Origin: an uncultured Patescibacteria group bacterium
Lineage (GTDB): Bacteria; Patescibacteriota; JACMRA01
DNA: 64,000 bases
Reading direction: 5' to 3'
Assembly (NCBI GenBank): GCA_938041505.1
Contig: CALITC010000004.1
Span: 47,228 to 111,227 of the forward strand
Positions 7,540-16,101 of this stretch are shown piece by piece. Both the position numbers and the translations under genes were made by a program. The notes beneath the pieces are model-generated. The model was not told the DNA's origin. It worked only from the letters and a program-made list of their open reading frames with translations, and searched no databases. Position 1 is the first letter of the stretch. Every line of letters starts with the position of its first letter.

Positions 7540-8823
7540 TTATTTCTTAAACACCTTTTTCTTCGGAAGAGGGTTTTTGTTAAACCTCATTTTTTTGTAC
7601 CTCTCTTTATCTTCACCAGTCTTCTTAATACCTTGTGCGGAGATGTTAAGTAATATTCCAATCGATAGTAAATTCAAAACAATCGCCGAACCACCTTCAG
7701 ATACAAACGGGAGTGGCAGACCCTTGAGCGGCACGATACCAAGATTACCTCCAATATTAAGAAAAGCCTGCGTCACAATCCAGACACTAATACCCACAGC
7801 CAGTGCACGCCCACCAACATCGGGAGCTTCTTCTCCAATCTTAAGCCCTCGGAACATCAGCACCAGATACAAGCTAATGAAGATCACTGTCACGAAGAAC
7901 CCCATCTCCTCAGCGATCACCCCAATAATCGAGTCGGTAGTACTCTCAAGGATAGTATTCTGCTGCTTCGCATAGCTATTCCCATAACCAGTCCCCGTCA
8001 GGCCACCGTTACGAATTGCCCGCTCCACACCATCAATCTGATAAGAAGCATCAGTATTACGCTCAAAAACTGAAAGCACCCGTTGTCGCCGATACGAAGT
8101 CCCTAGTGCAAAGAAAAGCCCAAACCCAACCATAAGCAAGGTTACAGTGCTAATAATCTTCAAAGGCACTTTCCCTACAAACATTGCGGAGAAGAGAATT
8201 GTATAGATCAGCAAAACACTCCCAAGATCAGGCTGAACAATAATCAACCCTGCGCAAAGACCAAATACGTATAGCGGTCTTTTCATATCCATCCAAGTAA
8301 TTGCAGGGTTCTTACGCTCGCTAAACTCTTGCAAAACTCCAGCAAAATATATAAGCAAAGCAATCTTAGCCAACTCACTAGCTTGAATAACAATCAGCGG
8401 AGTTTGAATCCAGCGCACTGAACCATTGGCTATATATGGAGCGAAAATCGGATTATCAAACTGATTTACAAAATTTACTAATTCTTGACCATTCAATCCT
8501 TGTAGTTGCGCAAGAGCACCAATCACACCTAAAAAAAGTAGAAGAAGAAGAGCAGCAACCAGAATAACTCTCTTAAATCTAAACAATCGGTGGTAATCAG
8601 TTCTCGCCAGAATATACATCAAAACTCCACCTACCCATACTCCAAAAATAAGCTGATACAAGAATTCTCGATGGAAACTTGCCAGTTGCTGAGGCGCCAA
8701 AGAACTGGCTAAAAATGCCAATCCAGAGATGGTTAGCAGTCCAACAACAAGTAACAACATCCAATCGTAATTGGACTTCTTAAACGTAAAGTCTTTCAAA
8801 ATTGTTCTTCTTTTTTTTCTCAT
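7540..8823 (-). CDS. ftsW: SEDS-family peptidoglycan glycosyltransferase, FtsW type
   Basis: About 427 residues, ten or so membrane segments. The C-terminal signature NIGGNLGIVPLKGLPLPFVSEGG is typical of FtsW/SpoVE. It polymerises lipid II at the division site together with a class B PBP. The ORF-track start at 8877 is a TTG inside a -35 box (8869-8874); the ATG at 8823 (MRKKRRTILK) lies properly downstream of the promoter and gives a basic cytoplasmic N-terminus. No partner PBP gene is adjacent. RodA is the alternative, but the FtsW-like motif and large extracytoplasmic loop favour FtsW. Confidence 0.88.
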   Translation of the reverse strand: MRKKRRTILKDFTFKKSNYDWMLLLVVGLLTISGLAFLASSLAPQQLASFHREFLYQLIFGVWVGGVLMYILARTDYHRLFRFKRVILVAALLLLLFLGVIGALAQLQGLNGQELVNFVNQFDNPIFAPYIANGSVRWIQTPLIVIQASELAKIALLIYFAGVLQEFSERKNPAITWMDMKRPLYVFGLCAGLIIVQPDLGSVLLIYTILFSAMFVGKVPLKIISTVTLLMVGFGLFFALGTSYRRQRVLSVFERNTDASYQIDGVERAIRNGGLTGTGYGNSYAKQQNTILESTTDSIIGVIAEEMGFFVTVIFISLYLVLMFRGLKIGEEAPDVGGRALAVGISVWIVTQAFLNIGGNLGIVPLKGLPLPFVSEGGSAIVLNLLSIGILLNISAQGIKKTGEDKERYKKMRFNKNPLPKKKVFKK

Positions 8824-8845
8824 ACGATTGATTCTATTACCCCCA

Positions 8846-8874
8846 AAAATAAACAACAAAAACACCCCTGTCAA
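8846..8874 (-). promoter_or_regulatory. Promoter of ftsW
   Basis: Minus-strand TTGACA, 17-base spacer, TATTTT. It gives a leader of about 16 bases without an evident ribosome site and rules out the upstream TTG start of the ORF track. Confidence 0.6.
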
Positions 8875-8964
8875 CAAAACTCATCTTAAGCAAAATCATT
8901 TTGCAACAATACTAACTAAAGCTCATCCATGAGTTCTACGCAAAATGAGTAATTAAAAAGTAAA

Positions 8965-9008
8965 AACTCACATAATGTTGCTTAACAATAAACAAGATTA
9001 CGTGAGTT
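8965..9008 (-). terminator. Terminator of the tRNA-Val(UAC) gene
   Basis: On the minus strand AACTCACGTAAT pairs with ATTATGTGAGTT (12 bp with one G-U pair), followed by TTTACTTTTT. It begins 9 bases after the CCA end of the tRNA. Confidence 0.7.
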
Positions 9009-9017
9009 CTTAATCGC

Positions 9018-9092
9018 TGGTGGGTGATGAGGGATTTGAACCCCCGACCTTCTCCGTGTAAAGGAGCTGCGCTACCACTGCGCCAATCACCC
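9018..9092 (-). tRNA. tRNA-Val(UAC)
   Basis: A 75-base cloverleaf with encoded CCA: acceptor GGGTGAT/ATCACCC, D-arm GCGC/GCGC, anticodon loop TTTACAC with anticodon UAC, T-loop TTCAAAT. The anticodon stem has a G27-A43 mismatch; all other stems pair. Confidence 0.95.
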
Positions 9093-9220
9093 GTTAATAA
9101 TGTGTGTACCAAAGCAATAAACACTAAATTGAAAATAATGTCAAGAGATCTTAGATAAACCAAAATGTTGAAAATTGGAATTTAAAGGAAGAAATATATA
9201 CCCCCTAGGGTATTTTTCTA

Positions 9221-9249
9221 TTGACCAATTCATCCACAAAAACTATACT
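9221..9249 (+). promoter_or_regulatory. Promoter of the thioredoxin gene
   Basis: TTGACC, a 17-base spacer and TATACT. Transcription would start near 9256, giving a leader of about 17 bases to the ATG at 9273. Confidence 0.65.
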
Positions 9250-9272
9250 TACACCATAACTAAAAATTACAT

Positions 9273-9638
9273 ATGTCTCAATCAGAAAACATAACAGCAA
9301 TCAATAAGGAATCATTCGAAGAAATCAAAAACAAAGAGGGTATCTACCTAATTGACTTCTGGGCAGAATGGTGCGGACCTTGCAAAACAATGAACCCAAT
9401 TCTTGAAAACTTATCAGAGCAAATGCCTGAGATCAAATTCTTAAGTGTTAACGTCGATGAAAATCAAGAGATGAGCCAAGCATTTGGCATTAGCTCAATC
9501 CCAACCTTCTACATTATTAAAATGAAAGGTGATGGTAGCTTTGATATTAACGAAGACACTATTACAGTAATGCGAGGCTCGGCACCTGCTCTTGACTTCA
9601 AGATGGCTTTGGAGAAAGCTGTAGAAGAAAGTAAGTAA
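9273..9638 (+). CDS. trxA: Thioredoxin
   Basis: 121 residues with one thioredoxin fold. The redox motif WCGPC is at residues 33-37 in FWAEWCGPCKTMNPIL, and the conserved cis-Pro is in SSIPTFYII. It has no signal peptide, so it acts in the cytoplasm as a general disulfide reductant; msrB in this window is one possible client. A short insertion (KMKGDGSFDINEDTI) in the late beta hairpin makes it slightly longer than the usual 105-110 residues. A small membrane-protein gene follows after 14 bases and may be co-transcribed. Confidence 0.93.
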   Translation: MSQSENITAINKESFEEIKNKEGIYLIDFWAEWCGPCKTMNPILENLSEQMPEIKFLSVNVDENQEMSQAFGISSIPTFYIIKMKGDGSFDINEDTITVMRGSAPALDFKMALEKAVEESK

Positions 9639-9652
9639 CCAAGCACTGTCAA

Positions 9653-9922
9653 ATGTTCGCCATCATCAACCTCCTATTCATATTCGTTTCCGCGTTTATA
9701 TTTATTTTTTTGTGTATTGTTCTCGCGAATTTGTTTCTCAAAAGCTACCAACCACAAAAAACCCTACTCTTCATAGGAGGTATTTTGATAATATTTTTCA
9801 TAAATTTTTTCTTTGCCTACGGCGCTATGCGAACCACGATCAACAAAATTCGTAACACCATGGACAACCCTCCTACAAGCATGCCCACTCCTAGCGAAAG
9901 CGACCTACCAAATACTTTTTAG
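9653..9922 (+). CDS. Small two-helix membrane protein
   Basis: 89 residues, two strongly hydrophobic segments (about 3-28 and 37-57) joined by a short basic loop, then a Pro/Ser/Thr-rich polar tail. Family not recognised. It starts 14 bases after the thioredoxin stop on the same strand, so the two probably share a transcript. Convergent with the FG-GAP gene. Confidence 0.55.
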   Translation: MFAIINLLFIFVSAFIFIFLCIVLANLFLKSYQPQKTLLFIGGILIIFFINFFFAYGAMRTTINKIRNTMDNPPTSMPTPSESDLPNTF

Positions 9923-9988
9923 ATAAAAAAATACCCCTCTAACAATAAGAAAGAAAGGTAGGTCAAGGCATTGCAACATAATAGGCAT

Positions 9989-11395
9989 TTATACAAAATC
10001 AGTATCGTTCTGTGTTGCGAAACCAGAAGTAATTGAAGCGATTCTACCGTTACTTCCAAAGTTCCAAGCAGAAAATCTACCAGTTGGTTCATACTCTAGA
10101 ATAGCGTTCTCAATTGAACTACCTGTAGTAGCCGAGAAACCCTTAATATTCCAATTCGCATCATAATCTCGCAGCACGTTTGTAGATACAAGCTGCCCAT
10201 TCGAGTTATAATGATGGGCCGAAGCACGCTCCCAAGATCCGAAGTCATGAGTAAATATCAGCTCATCGCCAATATCACCATCAATGTTAGCTCCTCCGGT
10301 TAGTTCGGCGTTACCTGGAAGATCATCTACAAGAGTAGCGAATCCGCTCCGACGACCATCTTCAACAAAATTCACAACAATTCTATTGCTTTCGATATCT
10401 TCAAAGATCAAGTCATCATCATTATCACCATCTAGGTCAGCGACGAGTTTAGGAATATATCGTGCACTAATCGATGCAAAAGTTTCAACTTTGGCGATAT
10501 TTCCGTTCCCATCAAGAATTATAGTCTGGATCAATCCTGAATCATCTTGAATAACGAGATCAGTGATTCCGTCGCCATTAAGATCGCCGTCAAACTCATG
10601 CACAAGATCTTGGTCAGAATCCAATTGCATCACGTCCTTGTATGAACTGAGGCGACCATTTTGGTTATTATGCAATACAACACGACCATTACTGGCATGC
10701 TCCATCACAAACCCTGTGGCGTCATTAGTACCAAAAATACCTTTAACCGACTTTTGGTAATCAAAGCCAGTTTGTTCAGTAGAGAAGTTGTGAAAGGTCT
10801 TTTGACCGGTCACAGAACCATTATCAAAAGTAAGGTAATAATTCTGGTTTCCTCTGGTCAAGAATACATCGCCAATTCCATCACCATTAAAATCATTAAC
10901 AGCAGTAGGTTTGTTTTGTGAAACATACCTATCAAAGGTAAAATTCAAAGAAGTATTATTGATTCTTACGAAGTCTATTGGTATAGCGCTTCGAAGATTC
11001 AATGATCTGGATTGATAATTAAACCCTGTAAACCTTTCAACAGTCAACAAAGAGATTGTAGATTGATTCGGGATTGAGCCAGCAGAAGCAAATTGTTGTC
11101 CTACTCTAATTAGTTCGCCAATTTTGAGCGATTTTCCATTAGCTCTTTTGATTGAGCCACCTTCTAGACCAGAATACCTGGTAAAGACTTCGCTTCCGTT
11201 TACTACACTCATTACAACAACATAATTGCCTTGAGTGAGAGAATTACCGATATCAACTATCTCTCCGCCCAGCATAGCGACAACGTCAGAGCTACCTGAC
11301 ACAAAAGTGTAAGCTTTTCTGCCGATATTCCAGTTATCATCTTTTTTTATAAAATACTGGGTCTCACTCTCGTAAGGGGATCGTGATCTTGTCAT
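9989..11395 (-). CDS. FG-GAP/VCBS repeat protein with an M23-like N-terminal domain
   Basis: About 468 residues. Residues 25-140 resemble the lysostaphin/M23 fold: GGEIVDIGNSLTQGNYVVV, then TRYSGLEGG where active M23 enzymes have a YxHL-type motif, then a V.GQ...G element; the zinc histidines are absent. From about residue 165 on there are at least three calcium-loop FG-GAP/VCBS repeats (DFNGDGIGD, DLNGDGITD, DLDGDNDDD), as in integrin-like propeller surface proteins. I start at the ATG at 11395 because GAGGAA precedes it by 8 bases; the track's TTG at 11410 overlaps that site. No classical signal peptide is visible, which is odd for this type of protein. Confidence 0.75.
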   Translation of the reverse strand: MTRSRSPYESETQYFIKKDDNWNIGRKAYTFVSGSSDVVAMLGGEIVDIGNSLTQGNYVVVMSVVNGSEVFTRYSGLEGGSIKRANGKSLKIGELIRVGQQFASAGSIPNQSTISLLTVERFTGFNYQSRSLNLRSAIPIDFVRINNTSLNFTFDRYVSQNKPTAVNDFNGDGIGDVFLTRGNQNYYLTFDNGSVTGQKTFHNFSTEQTGFDYQKSVKGIFGTNDATGFVMEHASNGRVVLHNNQNGRLSSYKDVMQLDSDQDLVHEFDGDLNGDGITDLVIQDDSGLIQTIILDGNGNIAKVETFASISARYIPKLVADLDGDNDDDLIFEDIESNRIVVNFVEDGRRSGFATLVDDLPGNAELTGGANIDGDIGDELIFTHDFGSWERASAHHYNSNGQLVSTNVLRDYDANWNIKGFSATTGSSIENAILEYEPTGRFSAWNFGSNGRIASITSGFATQNDTDFV

Positions 11396-11462
11396 AATTT
11401 TGTTCCTCAAATTTTTCTAATAAAATAAAATTTTGTGATAAATCACATTAGAAATTACCGCA

Positions 11463-11491
11463 AACTTAGCTTATTTTTGTACTCTTGTCAA
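11463..11491 (-). promoter_or_regulatory. Promoter of the FG-GAP protein gene
   Basis: Minus-strand TTGACA, 17-base spacer, TAAGTT, in the 86-base gap after the neighbouring gene; the leader carries GAGGAA before the ATG at 11395. Confidence 0.55.
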
Positions 11492-11496
11492 TAGCA

Positions 11497-11847
11497 TTAG
11501 TAATAATAAGGCCATATGAATTCTCCAGGATCGCTATATTTAATCTCCTTGGAAAAAAGCCATTTATCATCCACTCTAGAGAGAGTTAGTACTCGATTAT
11601 TCATATGATCCTCGTACAAACAATATACTTTTGCTTCACCTTTTAGCCTATTATAACTAGTCAATTTAACCTCTGACAATGGTATGTCACTCTGCAAACA
11701 TAGCTCTCTAGCCTCAGGCAACTTACCTAGAAAGAACTTCGTGTTAATCGGAGTACGGATATAAGGAAAAAAAGAAATGATGACTAACAAAATAGCGAGT
11801 AAAATAAATAGTAACCAAGCATTAGGATTCGTAGATCTCATCGACAT
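11497..11847 (-). CDS. Membrane-anchored small protein, unknown
   Basis: 116 residues: a short polar start, one membrane helix (about residues 11-30, LLFILLAILLVIISFFPYI) and an extracytoplasmic part of about 85 residues with two Cys (ELCLQS and VYCLYED) that could pair. Family not recognised. It lies 24 bases after recJ on the same strand and could be read from the recJ transcript. Confidence 0.55.
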   Translation of the reverse strand: MSMRSTNPNAWLLFILLAILLVIISFFPYIRTPINTKFFLGKLPEARELCLQSDIPLSEVKLTSYNRLKGEAKVYCLYEDHMNNRVLTLSRVDDKWLFSKEIKYSDPGEFIWPYYY

Positions 11848-11871
11848 AAAAAAGTATATAAGATGTATAAT

Positions 11872-13644
11872 TTATTTATACGCCAACCAATGATTTTGTA
11901 CAATTAATTCTAGCGAAGTCCTATTCCGCCACGTATTCTGGCTAACTTTGACTCCAAGCCATAATTGCACATCGTCCTTACCACCCATTTCCAAAAACTC
12001 TTTTACTTCACCGCTTAAATTAAACATAGTAAGATTCTGATTCCCTGTTTTTATCTTAGCGTGGTTCAACTCAGAACCCATAAACCGCACCTCAAAATCT
12101 TGTAACCGAAATACAAACTCCGGATAAGGAAAATCTTGACCATAAGGATCCATGCGGAGAACGTCTTGCATAAGCTCCTGATTGATATCCTTAACACCCA
12201 AAAGAAGCCGAGATCTATGAGGGATTTTGCCGGCAAGTGTCTGGGGAATTTTTGATAAATCCATTATATCTGTATTATTTGCTTGCACAAATTGCAAATG
12301 ATCGGTAAAACCTTGCTTAATCGCATCCAAATTCTCAGGATTCGCGCTAAATCCAGCAGCACACGGATGACCCCCAGCTTTTTCAAACAAATCAATAAAT
12401 TTACTCATAGTATCTGGTAAATGGTAGCCTTCTGGGGCACGCAACGAAGCTGATATCTTACCTTCTTGCAAACTTATCACTATCACAGGTTTGTCATACT
12501 GATTAACCAAACGCGAAGCGAGCAATCCAACCACCCCTTTACTCCAATCCCCAACTAACCACATGAATGGTTCATTTTCTTGCTTTTTTGCCTCCTCTTC
12601 GACCTCACCAAGAATATCCTTAACAAGTTGCTTACGATCTTGATTGGTTTGTATAAGCTGCGCTGCAAGTTGGTTTGCCTCTTCGTTTGTTGAAGCCAGC
12701 AAAGCCCCAATCGATAATTGAGCATGACTTATTCTACCCGAAGAGTTTAGCACCGGAGAATAAAGGTAACCAAGATCTTGACTGTTGAGTCTGTAACCTT
12801 GTTCCATTTTTTCTCTTAAGCCTAGCTTATTCGTTAACTGCTCCAAACCAAAATGAGGAAATTTTTGACGCTGTAGAATTTGCAAACCGGTTTTGACAAG
12901 CAACCTATTCGTCGGCTCAACGATACTTTGGCAATCTGCGATCGTCCCAATAGCCACATAAGGCAAAAGTATATTTAGTCGGGCCACATCAATATCCTTT
13001 CCAAGAATATCTCGCCTGTAATACCCAAGCCACACCAAAGAAAACCACGCCACACCAACACCAGTAATAACGTCAGGAAGCAAGTTTAAGGGCCTCTTTC
13101 CTATATCTAAAAAATTCTCAGTTTCGTTTTTTATAGACAAAGGCAAAGTGTTAAGACGCGGGTTGACTACAGCAACTGCTTTAGGTAATTCGCCATCTAG
13201 ATGATGGTGATCGGTAATCAATAGATCAGCCTTAGAACCCAAAATAATATCTGCTTCTGCCCGTGAATTAATCCCGCAATCAACGGTGATGATAAGATCA
13301 TATTCTTGAGATAGCTTGGCAGCCGCTTCCGTATTCATACCATACCCTTCTGTAAATCTGTCTGGGGCATAGAAATCCAAGTTTTCTGCGATTACTCCAA
13401 GCTCCAACAAACCCCAATACATCGTAGCTGTAGCCGTGACAGCATCTGTATCATAATCGCTATATATGCATATTTTTTCTTTGGCTTCGATAGCCTGACT
13501 AACACGCCTACAAAAGACTTCAATCATATTGATGTAAGGCAGCTTCTGCAAACTATTAGAATCTAATTGAGTAAAAAAAGAATCCCAAACCTTAGGGTCT
13601 GCAGTGGTAAAACGAGATCTATAATCGGCAAGTATCTGGTGCAT
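11872..13644 (-). CDS. recJ: Single-stranded-DNA exonuclease RecJ
   Basis: 590 residues, normal length for the shorter RecJ proteins. A 5'-3' ssDNA exonuclease of recombination and mismatch repair. Motif I is SDYDTDAVTATA (62-73), where the usual DG is DA, a mild departure. Motif III is the DHHH of LLITDHHHLDG (145-148); VDCG (121-124) and the DHHA1 part with GGHPCAAGFSA follow; a C-terminal OB-like domain ends the protein. The metal-binding Asp and His residues are all present, so activity is expected. Confidence 0.93.
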   Translation of the reverse strand: MHQILADYRSRFTTADPKVWDSFFTQLDSNSLQKLPYINMIEVFCRRVSQAIEAKEKICIYSDYDTDAVTATATMYWGLLELGVIAENLDFYAPDRFTEGYGMNTEAAAKLSQEYDLIITVDCGINSRAEADIILGSKADLLITDHHHLDGELPKAVAVVNPRLNTLPLSIKNETENFLDIGKRPLNLLPDVITGVGVAWFSLVWLGYYRRDILGKDIDVARLNILLPYVAIGTIADCQSIVEPTNRLLVKTGLQILQRQKFPHFGLEQLTNKLGLREKMEQGYRLNSQDLGYLYSPVLNSSGRISHAQLSIGALLASTNEEANQLAAQLIQTNQDRKQLVKDILGEVEEEAKKQENEPFMWLVGDWSKGVVGLLASRLVNQYDKPVIVISLQEGKISASLRAPEGYHLPDTMSKFIDLFEKAGGHPCAAGFSANPENLDAIKQGFTDHLQFVQANNTDIMDLSKIPQTLAGKIPHRSRLLLGVKDINQELMQDVLRMDPYGQDFPYPEFVFRLQDFEVRFMGSELNHAKIKTGNQNLTMFNLSGEVKEFLEMGGKDDVQLWLGVKVSQNTWRNRTSLELIVQNHWLAYK

Positions 13645-13746
13645 AATATAAAGCTAGTACATCCCAGAAAGATAGTTTTGTAAATAGAAGTCAGGCTTAA
13701 TTTTTGACAACTGGTGCAAAGTACTCTTGACTTGCCTATATCGTCT

Positions 13747-14421
13747 ATGCCTGCCCACCGAAAACACTTTGAAGACAATGCCCGCTTCCAAGCTATCCAG
13801 CGAACATTGCAATTCTTCATAAATCACAACTTTGTTCTGTTTTTAGAAAATCAGTATGCAACCAAAGATATCTCTGACTTACCAAAATACATAATTGCCA
13901 AACAGGATAAGTTCACAACGCTCCAAACCATAAATAATCTAGAAGAAGGGTTTGATTTTATTACCACTTTATTAAGCAAACTAAATTCCACTCTAAAACT
14001 CTCAACAACAGAGACTGTCAAACTCCAAGGAGAATGGAACTACCTCGGTCAAACTCAAGAGCGAGAAGAATATATCCAAAAAATTAATGATCTATTCTGG
14101 GTCCATCAAGATAATGAGAATATCCAAAATCACCCAAAATTCCAAGAAATGATGGAATCACCGTGGAAATTAATTACGCACAGCACTGACTTTGGTTTCT
14201 CACTCCCTAACCCATCAGATTCCTTTGAGGATTCAACCATACAATTTGTCGAAAAAATAATGCTTAAACTTAACAACTGGGAAATAAACCCATTTTTAAT
14301 CACCAACGAAACAAGCAATTTCCACTGGAACATACAGCTCAACAATCAATCCCTAATCGAAGGAACCTTCACAAAATCAGACGACGGTGAACTAATTCAT
14401 GAGACTAATTTTAATTGCTAA
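13747..14421 (+). CDS. Hypothetical cytoplasmic protein
   Basis: 224 residues from the ATG at 13747 (MPAHRKHFED); the ORF track starts 11 codons earlier at a non-ATG codon. No signal peptide, no membrane segment and no motif that I know. It is rich in Asn, Gln, Glu and Phe with short helical stretches in the first half and a beta-like C-terminus (NFHWNIQLNN). It is divergent from recJ, with the ORF-track start only 69 bases away. The function is unknown. Confidence 0.55.
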   Translation: MPAHRKHFEDNARFQAIQRTLQFFINHNFVLFLENQYATKDISDLPKYIIAKQDKFTTLQTINNLEEGFDFITTLLSKLNSTLKLSTTETVKLQGEWNYLGQTQEREEYIQKINDLFWVHQDNENIQNHPKFQEMMESPWKLITHSTDFGFSLPNPSDSFEDSTIQFVEKIMLKLNNWEINPFLITNETSNFHWNIQLNNQSLIEGTFTKSDDGELIHETNFNC

Positions 14422-14582
14422 TGGCGACAATCTATAATTACAGAACCTGTTGAGCTAATAACCACTACATTTTCCTGCCTTTATTCATAACCCTCCCATG
14501 CTTAACTGGATATCTCACTATTAGAGTTAGCATGATTAAGAATAAAGATACGAATTATTAACTCAACTGGTTCACGAAGACG

Positions 14583-14611
14583 TTGACAAAAAGACATTTC
14601 TTGCTCAGAAT
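14583..14611 (+). promoter_or_regulatory. Promoter of rnc
   Basis: TTGACA, 17-base spacer, CAGAAT; predicted start near 14618, giving a leader of about 12 bases. The gap 14422-14582 before it shows nothing else that I can name. Confidence 0.5.
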
Positions 14612-14629
14612 ATTACCAATATATCCTGT

Positions 14630-15370
14630 ATGAATAGTGAACACACATACGAATTCAAAAAGAAATCAGACCTCAAGAACGCAATGTCTATGATTGGCTA
14701 CACGTTTACTGACGAAGCCTTGTTGCAAAGAGCCTTAGTACACAGATCTTATCTCAACGAAAAAGACAAAGAGCCTTCAATTACTCGCCATAACGAACGA
14801 CTGGAGTTCTTAGGAGATGCGGTCTTAGAATTAATTGTATCAGACTACTTATTCAATGAGCTAGACGAAGACGAGGGAAAAATGACCAAGCTCCGCTCAG
14901 CACTTGTCAAAGACAGAAGCACAGCAGAAGTTGGACTTAAGATTGGATTAGACTCTGAGATACTCCTTTCTCGAGGCGAAAAAGAAGAGCTTGGGACAGC
15001 AAGACCGTCGATAGTCGCTGATGCTTTGGAAGCTGTTCTAGGAGCGATGTATCTAGACGGAGGCATAACCCCGTGTATAGAATTTATCAAAGATTACATC
15101 CTTGTACTCCTTCCTCAGATAATTAGTAATCAGACATACAACGATCACAAAACCTTAATGCAGGAATTTACACAAAAACATACCAAGATAACCCCCCACT
15201 ACAAAGTTATCTCTTCCGAGGGTATGGATCATGACAAGATTTATATTTGCGGTGTATGGGTTGGTAGTGAAAAAGTTGCAGAAGGTAGTGGTAAGTCCAA
15301 GCAAATCGCTGAAACTGAAGCAGCAAGAAAGGGTCTGGTCATTATGCAAAAACGATTCGAAGCAAATTAG
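14630..15370 (+). CDS. rnc: Ribonuclease III
   Basis: 246 residues. A double-strand-specific endoribonuclease that matures rRNA and other structured RNAs. The RNase III signature ERLEFLGDAVLEL is at 56-68, the second metal-binding region is in ARPSIVADALEAVLGAMYLD (about 123-142), and a double-stranded-RNA-binding domain occupies roughly 165-240, ending GKSKQIAETEAARKGL. Both domains are complete, so it should be active as a dimer. Confidence 0.95.
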   Translation: MNSEHTYEFKKKSDLKNAMSMIGYTFTDEALLQRALVHRSYLNEKDKEPSITRHNERLEFLGDAVLELIVSDYLFNELDEDEGKMTKLRSALVKDRSTAEVGLKIGLDSEILLSRGEKEELGTARPSIVADALEAVLGAMYLDGGITPCIEFIKDYILVLLPQIISNQTYNDHKTLMQEFTQKHTKITPHYKVISSEGMDHDKIYICGVWVGSEKVAEGSGKSKQIAETEAARKGLVIMQKRFEAN

Positions 15371-15441
15371 TATAACCAAGTACACAAGAAAAATTTCGCT
15401 AACTAATCAATCTTGAACTTAATACCGAAAGATCTGCGCAC

Positions 15442-16089
15442 TTAAGAAGTATTTTGGCCAAGTAATTTGGAATACTCTCCATACAAAAGACCAAGCATGC
15501 CTGACCCATATTTCACCAAATCATCTAAATCCTGATTCGCAGGAAGGTTAGCAACTTTGCGTATAATGCCAGGAATTCTTTTAAATTGCTGCATCGCAAA
15601 CTCATTCTCTTCGTTGACGTACGCCCCTCTATTAATCGCTATTAGCGATATTTCGCCGCGTTGAGAAGTCTCCAAACCAAATAATAAATGTTCTATGTCG
15701 TGAACCAATGGTCGATAAACCCTCACTTTATGCGCAAGTGTTGTTCCTCTTTCAGAAATTTTTTGTATTTGCAGTGGTTTAAGATTATTCTGCTCTAAGT
15801 AAACACAATAATCATACCTCAATGAACCTTCTGGGTATTTCTTAAGATTCTCATAAAGAAAAGGCTAGTTGCATTCCATATCTTGCACAAAATTGAGCAC
15901 CTCAGGAATACTCGAGTATTTCTCAGATAAAATTTGATAATACTCACTCGGTAATGATTCTCGATAAGATTTAAGCTCTCGGACAACTCTTTTACCTATT
16001 TTATTAGGCATTAACAAGTCGGTAAATTGATATCGAAAGTTAAATGGATATGCCGGTATTCTAAGGTCTAACGGTAAAAAAGTTTTCAT
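15442..16089 (-). pseudogene. Coq4-like gene interrupted by an in-frame TAG
   Basis: The ORF track shows two pieces (15865-16089, 74 aa; 15442-15822, 126 aa). They are in the same frame, with only one TAG (15865-15867) between them; after it the frame stays open as PFLYENLKKYPEGSL and runs into the second piece. The joined product of about 215 residues fits the Coq4 family: YPEGSLRYDYCVYLEQNN matches the PEGTLG.AY..FL..N region, and HDIEHLLFGLETSQRGE is a perfect HDxxH-x11-E metal motif. In eukaryotes Coq4 acts in ubiquinone synthesis; nothing else of that pathway is here. Either the gene is broken, the stop is read through, or the base is an error. The downstream piece alone would have to start at TTG (15822). 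Confidence 0.7.
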
Positions 16090-16101
16090 AGCACGATTTG
16101 C

